Assembly: GCF_015706575.1 (NCBI RefSeq)
Contig: NW_024037063.1
Location: 12,090,927 to 12,154,926, forward strand
Origin: Patiria miniata
Taxonomy: Eukaryota > Echinodermata > Asteroidea > Valvatida > Asterinidae
Reading direction: 5' to 3'
Length of the DNA: 64,000 nt
The notes below the pieces were generated by a model. It saw nothing but the letters and a program-made list of their open reading frames with translations, searched no databases and was not told where the DNA came from. How positions within the stretch are numbered: the stretch's first letter is position 1; every line of letters begins with the position of its first letter. Of the stretch, positions 57,695 to 64,000 are shown in pieces. Made by a program: the position numbers and the translations under genes.

Positions 57695-58250
57695 TGTAGA
57701 GTGATCGAGACCAATGTAGATCTGTAGATATTGGCCTTCAAAATATGCACTTTAATATGCTGTCACATGTCGCGTGATGACGTCACTTTTATTTCCATAT
57801 ATAACAGATCCCGGTCTAGGTACATACCAACTTAAAACCCAATGAGACCTGCAGTTCTGTAGATATTGGCCTTCAAAATATGCCCTGTTAATATGACATC
57901 AGATGTCACGTGATGACGTCCTGATGACGTCACTTAAATGTTCATCTGTAACACATCCCGGTTTAGGTACATACCATCGGACTTGTAGTTATGGAGATAT
58001 TTGCCTACAAAATATCCACCTATATTGTGACGTCCAGGGCCACGTGATAATGTCTTGATGACGTCAATGTTTGGCACACATTTTCAGATGCTGGACTAAG
58101 TGTGTACCGAGTCGATCGGGTTGATTTTATTGCCCAATGTGCCTTCTACGATGAAAACGTGTACCAATGCTATGGGAATGGCTGAAAAAGAAGGGGGAAA
58201 AAAGAAGAAAAAAACTTTATCGAAAACAAAGGCTGTTTCGGCTGGTTGCC
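57695..58250 (+). repeat. Tandem array with CACGTGATGACGTCA-type core, right copy
   Basis: It has the same unit and orientation as 53985-54475, with about three units. It ends in the same GATGAAAACGTGTAC tail and then a hairpin GGCTGTTTCGG, spacer, CCGAAACAGCC (58230-58260). Confidence 0.8.
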
Positions 58251-58259
58251 GAAACAGCC

Positions 58260-58640
58260 AAAATGAAAAATTAGAGGTCTATGTCTGTTTGAAAATAAGG
58301 GGCTTTTCCATTTATTATTTTGCATTGACTTTGTGTTTTTCCAATGTGCAGTCATGTAAATAATATGTTTTGTTCAAAGTTCATAAAAAGTTTTTTGAGC
58401 TACCGCCGACAGATGAAAAATATAAGAAAATTTGTTGATGGCGTCATTATGATGTCAATTCAGATTTGGCAGTAACTGGTGTTTTGTCAGCCCTGTAAAA
58501 GACTGACCGCCAGATTACTGAAAACTCCTTTACAAATGTGTTCAACCTGCCACTAGAGGGCGCTCTAAAATGTTATGACTTCACCTGCACTTTTTGTGTG
58601 AAGTACAACTATAGCCGACTACAGCTATAGACTTGCGTTA
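58260..58640. other. Non-coding interval before the BEL element
   Basis: No gene or recognised repeat. A CACTAGAGGGCGCTCT sequence is present at 58551-58566. Confidence 0.4.
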
Positions 58641-58646
58641 TATGGT

Positions 58647-59387
58647 TGTGAAGAATTTTGTCCCATGGTACAATATACGCTTCCTTTAAGTCTTTATTTA
58701 CAGTTCACAATCAATTGCAGAAATGAGGTTTGATGTTCTGATGTAGGATGGAAGTACGGTAGGAATGATTCGGAAGTAAGGAAGGTTTTGCTGAAAAACA
58801 ACAAAATATAAAGGGAAATTATAAACTAATATAAATGGTAGAGTAAAGCAAATTGGGTACACAAAAAGGAAATAAACAATTAGATATTATACTAGTAATA
58901 ATTAAACTATAAGATAAATGAAGAAAAACTATGTACTTACTACGCTGGGGGTGTTGCCAAAATTGGGTGTCTAACGGTGTGTCTAACGGTGTGAAAACTA
59001 ACTATGTATACAAATAACGGTGTATAAAAGCAAGTGTTGTAGGTTTGGACACTAGCAACAGAATGATGGGAAAATGGGCTAAAACTATGGTCAATGCACA
59101 GACAGTGTCCTAACAGGGTGAATTATGGCGCCTTAGGGAATGTTTTGGTCTGGAGTAGGGGGAGGTTGCTATGGGGACCGCCACCCAGGCCTAGCAGAGT
59201 TGGGCGAAACAAGGTCGTACAGGGATCGGGGACTGTGGTCAAGGGATCTTACACTAAATTGTACATCTAAATTGTACATGTACATGGTCTAAGCTAGATA
59301 ATGAGGATAACATATTTTCTAAACCTAAAGATGATTAAATGGTATTAATTAAAGACAAAAATAATAAGAAAAGGTAAATAATACACA
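58647..59387 (-). repeat. Probable 3' LTR of the BEL/Pao element
   Basis: On the minus strand it would start TGTGTATTATTTACC, after a purine-containing ATCGGGGTCGGACG, and end TTCTTCACA. It contains a polyadenylation signal. Borders are inferred from TG...CA and context only, because the partner LTR is not in the window. Confidence 0.5.
58693..58698 (-). terminator. Polyadenylation signal AATAAA in the 3' LTR
   Basis: AATAAA on the minus strand (context GTAAATAAAGAC), about 46 bases before the inferred LTR end, is the expected placement for the R region. Confidence 0.55.
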
Positions 59388-59549
59388 ACGTCCGACCCCG
59401 ATGACATATCTGAATGTGTCATCCACGAAAGTCAAGGACAGTTGTGCTCTAAATCTCTCTATGAAATACTAAGCAGGTTTAAGATGAAGAAGACTAGTTC
59501 CTAAAATGTAAGGAAACTTAAGCTGAATAGCTTCACTAATAACTAAGTG

Positions 59550-62500
59550 TTAATCATTATCATTCTCATCCTGGCTGGTATCAGTCGTCGCAGTCGGTGG
59601 TGTCAACTCGGCTTCAAGAAGACAGATCTTGTCAGTCGGTCTAACATACACTCCGGCTTGGGTTTTGACTCGCACGGAGCGGACATATCCGTCTTTCCCT
59701 GGGTGCGTGGCCACAATAAGACCCAAAGGCCACTTGCTGCGTGGGGTGCTCTCGTGACGGATCAAAACAAGGTCTCCAACCTGAAGATTTCTTTGGGGAT
59801 GTAGCCATTTCTGGCGGTGCTGCAGTGATGGGAGGTATTCCTTCAACCATCGGGTCCAGAAGACATCAGCGAGGTACTGGACCTGGCGCCAGCGTCTCTT
59901 ATAGAGATCCTTGGCATCGAAGTGTCCAGGTGGTAGGGTCTGACCAGATCGAAGGAGTAACAGGTGGTTGGGTGTGAGAGGTGAGGCATCTTGGGGATCA
60001 TCTGAAAGCTTTGTGATGGGACGTCCGTTTACTATTCCCTCAACAATACACATCAGAGTGTTTAGTCCTTCGTCATCAGTCAGCTGCTGGTGAAGGAGAC
60101 TTCCTAGAATAGAGCGAATGGTCCGTATCTGTCGTTCCCAAACTCCACCCATGTGCGAAGCGGCTGGCGGATTAAAAATCCATTGGACTTCTCGCTGGTG
60201 CAGGTAGTTCTCTATTTGGCGCTGGTTCCAGTCTTGTAGAGCACGACGAAGTTCGCGTTGCGCTCCTACGAAGTTGGTCCCATTATCCGAGCGGATTTGG
60301 GCTGGCTGTCCATAGCGACTTATAAAGCGCTGCAGTGCGTTTATAAAGGAATCCGTTTCTAGGCTCTGGCAGACCTCTATGTGGATGGCTCTAGTGGTGA
60401 GGCAAGTGAATAAGCAACCATATCGCTTCAACTCACTGCGGGCTCTCTTCACCATGAAAGGGCCAAAGAAATCAACACCTACTGTGCTGAATGGTGCTGC
60501 TCCATGGGTTACTCGATCCTTGGGCAGGTCCGCCATCACTTGAGTTTCAGGGGTTGCCTTCTTCTTCTTGCATTCTAGGCAGTGACGAAGAACGCGCTTA
60601 ACGGCTATGCGCCCCTTTACGATCCAGTACTTCTGGCGTAGCTCAGCGAGGATCCTTTCGCCACCAGAATGTCCATACTGATGATGGTATTGCTGAATGA
60701 TGAGCTCGGTCACTCGGTGTTTATTTGGCATGATCCATGGGTGTTTAGCTTGGTGTGGTATGTTGGCATTCGTCAGGCGTCCGCCGACACATAAGATACC
60801 GTTGTTCGAGGTTATGGGGGACAACCTTTGAAGGCGAATTGACTTCAGGTGCTCCTCGTTGAACGCAGTGTGCTGAGTGTGGCGGACAATTGCAGCTTCG
60901 GCATCTTGGAGTTCCTTAACTGACAGAGACTTGCCAGCTAGGGTGGTTGTGTCAGTCAGCTTGAGAGCTCTCATGCGCAACAACTGTTTCACACGGAGGA
61001 CCCAAGCCAGTGCTCTCTTCAGAGCGTACCAGGATGAGTAGCGGCCAATCAAGTCATCCATAGGATCGGACATTGGTGTGGTGTTGGTATTGGTCGCGTA
61101 TACCAGTGGTTCCTTCTTAACCTCAGCCTCTTCTTGCAGCTGAAGGGACTTGAAGTCTGGTTGAACTGGCCAGGCATCTTCCTCCTTCAGAAGAAAGGCT
61201 GGACCATTCAACCAGCGTTCACAGTCGATGAGTTGTTGGGCCGTCAATCCCCTTGATACGTCATCTGCTGGATTTGAGGCAGAATCAACATGTCTCCACT
61301 GGTTTGGAGAGGATTGATCTTGGATCATGGCGATTCGATTGGCGACATAGGTCTGGAACTGCTTATCTTCATTGCTGAGGTATTGGAGGACAATCATGCT
61401 ATCAGACCAAAAGATGGACTCTGCAAATTGTAATTGCATATGGAGTTTGATCATTCTGTCAAGCTTCACAGACACAACTGCCGCGGCCATCTCCAGTCTA
61501 GGTATAGTAGTCGTCTTAAGCGGTGCAAGTTTAGCTTTAGCCATCACGAACGAACAGTGATTACAACCGTCGGTGTCAGTAAGACGTAGGTAGCTGACGG
61601 CACCATAACCTCGTTCGGACGCATCTGCGAAATGATGTAACTGTGCCTTGACAATGGCTTCACTGTGGACAGGTTTAACACATCTTGGTACCTTCATTCC
61701 TTCTATCAACGGCAGATCTGTTAACCACCGTTTCCACTGCTCGAGAATGGTGCTGGGAATAGGCTCGTCCCACCCTATCTTGAGGCGGCAGAGTGTCTGG
61801 AAGATCATCTTTGCTTTTAGGACGATGGGGCTGACAAATCCAAGTGGGTCGTATATTGAGCTTGTGACGCTCAGCAATCCTCTTCGGGTATCGGGTTTCT
61901 CTTTTAGGTTGGTGTCAAATCCAAAGGTGTCTGTCTCGATCTTCCAAAGTACTCCCAATGCTCGCTCTGATGGAAGTAGTTCCTTATCTAGGTCCATGGA
62001 CGTGACAGCCTTTGCACACTCGGCCTGGGGTAGTGACTTCAACACGGCGCGAGAGTTACTTAACCACTTGGTCAGTCGGAATCCTCCACGGGCCAGCAAC
62101 TCACGTAAATGACTGACTAGCCGAGTGGCTTCATCTTCGGAAGAAACGGATTTGAGGCAGTCGTCAACATAGAAGTTTTGATCTATGGTCTCAATGGTGG
62201 CAGTGTCGTACAACTCATGGTAATCTTGTGCTACACGCTTCAAGGTGAAGTTAGCACAACTTGGACTCCAAACTCCTCCGAATAAGTGAGCTGTCATCCG
62301 GTACATCAGTGGTTGGGACTCAATATCGTCTCCCTTCCACCAAAGGAAACGAAGGGCGTCTCGGTCAGCCATGGACACACGAACCTGATGAAACATGCCT
62401 TCAATGTCGGCCATGAGAGCTATGCGTTCTTGTCTGAAACGCAGAAGGACTCCGATAAGCTTGTTCGTCAGGTCAGGTCCTTGATAGACGGTATCATTTA

Positions 62501-63683
62501 GTGAGGTACCTTGGTAGCGGGCGGCGCAGTCATATACAATGCGAACCTTGTCTGGTTTAGGCGGGTTGATCACAGGATGATGTGGGAGATACCAGACACA
62601 GCCATCTCTTCGATCAATGTCCTCCGCAGGAACTGGCTCTGCATATCCCTTCTGAAGGAGATCATGGATGCCGCTGGTGTACTTCTCCTTGAGTGAGGGG
62701 TCCTTGGAAAGACGCTTACCCAACAATTTAAGTCGGTGTTCTGCCATCAACCTGTCATTGGGCAAATGCGGTGGTCTTTCCTTGAATGGAATGTCCATGG
62801 TGTAGTTAACTCCGTCACGGTGCAGTGAGTTCTCCCAAATTGAAAGAACTTTCGTTTGGCTGACAGACATCGTCTCATTGTCACTGCCCACGGTTTGCAC
62901 GTCATCAATCCTCCAAAATCTTTCAACCTGGCGTTGAAGATCCATGTCTGGTTTGACGAAGTAGGAGGATGAAGACTTCGGCCTCTTCTGGTGTGTTACT
63001 GGACCATTTAGGGTCCATCCCAAAGCGGTCTTGGTAGCATAAGGTTCGCCTTTTGAGCCAGCGCGAACCTCACTAGGTATCATTATGTCTGGGACGTCTT
63101 GTCCAATAAGAAGGTGTACATCGTCAATGTTGACATCTGGTATCGGTAAATCACTGAGGTGTGGCCAGAGGCTTAGGTCTTCTTGAACGGCAAGACTGTC
63201 GAGGCCGACGTTTAGCTGGGGCCTCGTAAGAACATCAGACAACGAATATAGGTGTGTGTCATCAAGGTCGGCCACCTCGAGGTGGACGACACTGGTGTGT
63301 ACTTGAACTTCTTTCTGGTCAAGTGTAGTGAGTCTGATGGTGTCCTCCTTGCCGTAGATGCCTAGGCGTCGTGTCAAATCCTCTGAGCAGAAGCTCTGCG
63401 TGGAACCGGTATCTAAGAGAGCATAGGTTTTCACAAACTGCTGTTCCCCGCGACCTCTGACCTTAACGGGAACTATGGGTAGTGCAATCTTTCCAGCGCC
63501 GACCCCAGTGGAGTTACAGACAATTATGGGATTGTCTGCGGGTTGAGCTTGGGATGAGCTTGAAGACCCACCTGTTGTAGATTGGCCATTGTCGGTGGCC
63601 CCTGAGGAACGTGGGTCGTTTTGCGGGCGTGGGAGGTGCAGGTACTTGTTGTGTTTTTTGCCGCATCCTTGGATTGAGCACAC
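59550..63683 (-). CDS. BEL/Pao Pol polyprotein
   Basis: It is 1,377 residues and uninterrupted. First comes a zinc-finger remnant (CSIQGCGKKHNKYLH at 2-16). Protease follows with YALLDTGSTQSFC (DTG 91-93). The RT has RIVYDCAARYQGTSLND, LMADIEGMFHQV and the BEL-type catalytic box FYVDD (505-508). RNase H comes next (HFADASERGYGAV). The integrase has an HHCC finger (HHQYGHSGG, then CLECKKKK) and a D,D,E core (VGVDFFGPF, IRSDNGTNF, GGVWERQIR). A C-terminal DUF5641-like domain closes the protein (RWRQVQYLADVFWTRWLKEY, GDLVLIRHESTPRSKWPLG). The order is the standard Pao arrangement. The leading finger shows the true frame begins upstream in gag, so the ATG at 63683 is not a natural start. Confidence 0.95.
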   Translation of the reverse strand: MCSIQGCGKKHNKYLHLPRPQNDPRSSGATDNGQSTTGGSSSSSQAQPADNPIIVCNSTGVGAGKIALPIVPVKVRGRGEQQFVKTYALLDTGSTQSFCSEDLTRRLGIYGKEDTIRLTTLDQKEVQVHTSVVHLEVADLDDTHLYSLSDVLTRPQLNVGLDSLAVQEDLSLWPHLSDLPIPDVNIDDVHLLIGQDVPDIMIPSEVRAGSKGEPYATKTALGWTLNGPVTHQKRPKSSSSYFVKPDMDLQRQVERFWRIDDVQTVGSDNETMSVSQTKVLSIWENSLHRDGVNYTMDIPFKERPPHLPNDRLMAEHRLKLLGKRLSKDPSLKEKYTSGIHDLLQKGYAEPVPAEDIDRRDGCVWYLPHHPVINPPKPDKVRIVYDCAARYQGTSLNDTVYQGPDLTNKLIGVLLRFRQERIALMADIEGMFHQVRVSMADRDALRFLWWKGDDIESQPLMYRMTAHLFGGVWSPSCANFTLKRVAQDYHELYDTATIETIDQNFYVDDCLKSVSSEDEATRLVSHLRELLARGGFRLTKWLSNSRAVLKSLPQAECAKAVTSMDLDKELLPSERALGVLWKIETDTFGFDTNLKEKPDTRRGLLSVTSSIYDPLGFVSPIVLKAKMIFQTLCRLKIGWDEPIPSTILEQWKRWLTDLPLIEGMKVPRCVKPVHSEAIVKAQLHHFADASERGYGAVSYLRLTDTDGCNHCSFVMAKAKLAPLKTTTIPRLEMAAAVVSVKLDRMIKLHMQLQFAESIFWSDSMIVLQYLSNEDKQFQTYVANRIAMIQDQSSPNQWRHVDSASNPADDVSRGLTAQQLIDCERWLNGPAFLLKEEDAWPVQPDFKSLQLQEEAEVKKEPLVYATNTNTTPMSDPMDDLIGRYSSWYALKRALAWVLRVKQLLRMRALKLTDTTTLAGKSLSVKELQDAEAAIVRHTQHTAFNEEHLKSIRLQRLSPITSNNGILCVGGRLTNANIPHQAKHPWIMPNKHRVTELIIQQYHHQYGHSGGERILAELRQKYWIVKGRIAVKRVLRHCLECKKKKATPETQVMADLPKDRVTHGAAPFSTVGVDFFGPFMVKRARSELKRYGCLFTCLTTRAIHIEVCQSLETDSFINALQRFISRYGQPAQIRSDNGTNFVGAQRELRRALQDWNQRQIENYLHQREVQWIFNPPAASHMGGVWERQIRTIRSILGSLLHQQLTDDEGLNTLMCIVEGIVNGRPITKLSDDPQDASPLTPNHLLLLRSGQTLPPGHFDAKDLYKRRWRQVQYLADVFWTRWLKEYLPSLQHRQKWLHPQRNLQVGDLVLIRHESTPRSKWPLGLIVATHPGKDGYVRSVRVKTQAGVYVRPTDKICLLEAELTPPTATTDTSQDENDND

Positions 63684-64000
63684 AAAGGGTCGTCCTTACA
63701 GTCCTTACCCAAATGTCCAGGCTTGTAGCAGTTGACACAGAGTCTCTTGCCCTGCACAAAGGCAAGCCGGTCCTTAACTCTGAGTGCCTTGAATTTGTTG
63801 CATTGGTTGAGGTGGTGGTTTTGTCCGCAACTGGGGCAGGGATCAAGAGGGAGTGAGGTTGGCTTTGGTTTGGGTTTGTCAATAGGGTTTGTCACTGCAG
63901 ATGTGGTTTGGACGCCAAAATTCGTCCGTCGGTCACATGACTTGTTAACCTTTGGCTTGGTGTCTCCTCTGGTTGATCCTCTCTGGATGATTTTGCCAAA
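63684..64000 (-). CDS. BEL/Pao Gag, C-terminal zinc-knuckle region (partial)
   Basis: The frame is open to the window edge (FGKIIQRGSTRGDTK at the start of what is visible). It carries CPSCGQNHHLNQC and the CCHC knuckle CVNCYKPGHLGKDC. It then leaves the pol frame: the third finger (CSIQGCGKKH) is read in another frame just downstream. BEL elements normally have one gag-pol ORF, so a small indel near 63690 is the simplest reading. The gag frame itself continues to 63524, overlapping the start of pol. Confidence 0.85.

Larger units (their letters stand above)
58647..64000 (-). mobile_element. BEL/Pao LTR retrotransposon (5' part beyond window)
   Basis: This is a minus-strand element with the end of gag at the window edge, a complete pol and a probable 3' LTR. 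The second LTR lies outside the window, so age and target duplication cannot be read. Pol is undamaged over 1,377 codons, suggesting a young or recently active copy. Confidence 0.93.

Overview
This is a transposon-dense piece of an animal genome. Three spliced gene models with canonical GT-AG introns, AT-rich intergenic DNA, and Ty3/gypsy, BEL/Pao, several LINE lineages, a tRNA-derived SINE, and hAT-, mariner- and TTAA-type DNA transposons all point to a metazoan. The mixture (BEL/Pao, a mind-bomb-like ankyrin gene, serine beta-lactamase-like exons) suggests a marine invertebrate, perhaps a deuterostome such as an echinoderm or hemichordate. The taxon is an inference.

Layout. 1-6.8 kb: a block repeated at 32.9-36.0 kb. 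Here it carries an inserted LINE, a 240-bp tandem duplication at the LINE end, and a 1.95-kb foldback element; the second copy preserves the uninterrupted target sites. 6.85-16.85 kb: a hAT-like element with ACTCGAGTC-type terminal subrepeats, split by an 8,419-bp Ty3/gypsy retrotransposon (7078-15496, minus strand). That element has 714-bp LTRs, gag, pol and an uninterrupted third reading frame in the env position encoding an SGNH (GDSL-like) hydrolase. 18.9-21.7 kb: a decayed LINE. 22.4-23.6 kb: two exons of a serine beta-lactamase-like gene with a premature stop. 25.25-26.6 kb: two direct 458-bp repeats with outer ATCT duplications. 27.8-30.7 kb: a three-exon minus-strand gene for an 81-residue secreted, cysteine-containing peptide, made of exons too short to stand out as open frames. 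A hammerhead-like motif lies in its intron. 31-39 kb: GC-tract repeats, the second copy of the block, a LINE 3' end and a TTAA MITE. 39-44 kb: a degenerate tandem-repeat field with a perfect-looking 762-bp duplication. 44.8-49.85 kb: four minus-strand ankyrin-repeat exons resembling the C-terminal half of mind bomb proteins; one intron contains a LINE that is itself split by a mariner-type MITE. 50-58 kb: a second TTAA MITE, E-box/CRE-containing tandem arrays and a 3.16-kb foldback element with an 11-bp target duplication. 58.6-64 kb: a BEL/Pao retrotransposon with an intact 1,377-codon pol, a probable 3' LTR and the end of gag, running off the window.

The genes do not form an operon or pathway. 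The two observations most worth follow-up are the SGNH hydrolase carried by a young Ty3/gypsy element, in the same frame as the end of pol, and the small secreted peptide gene.
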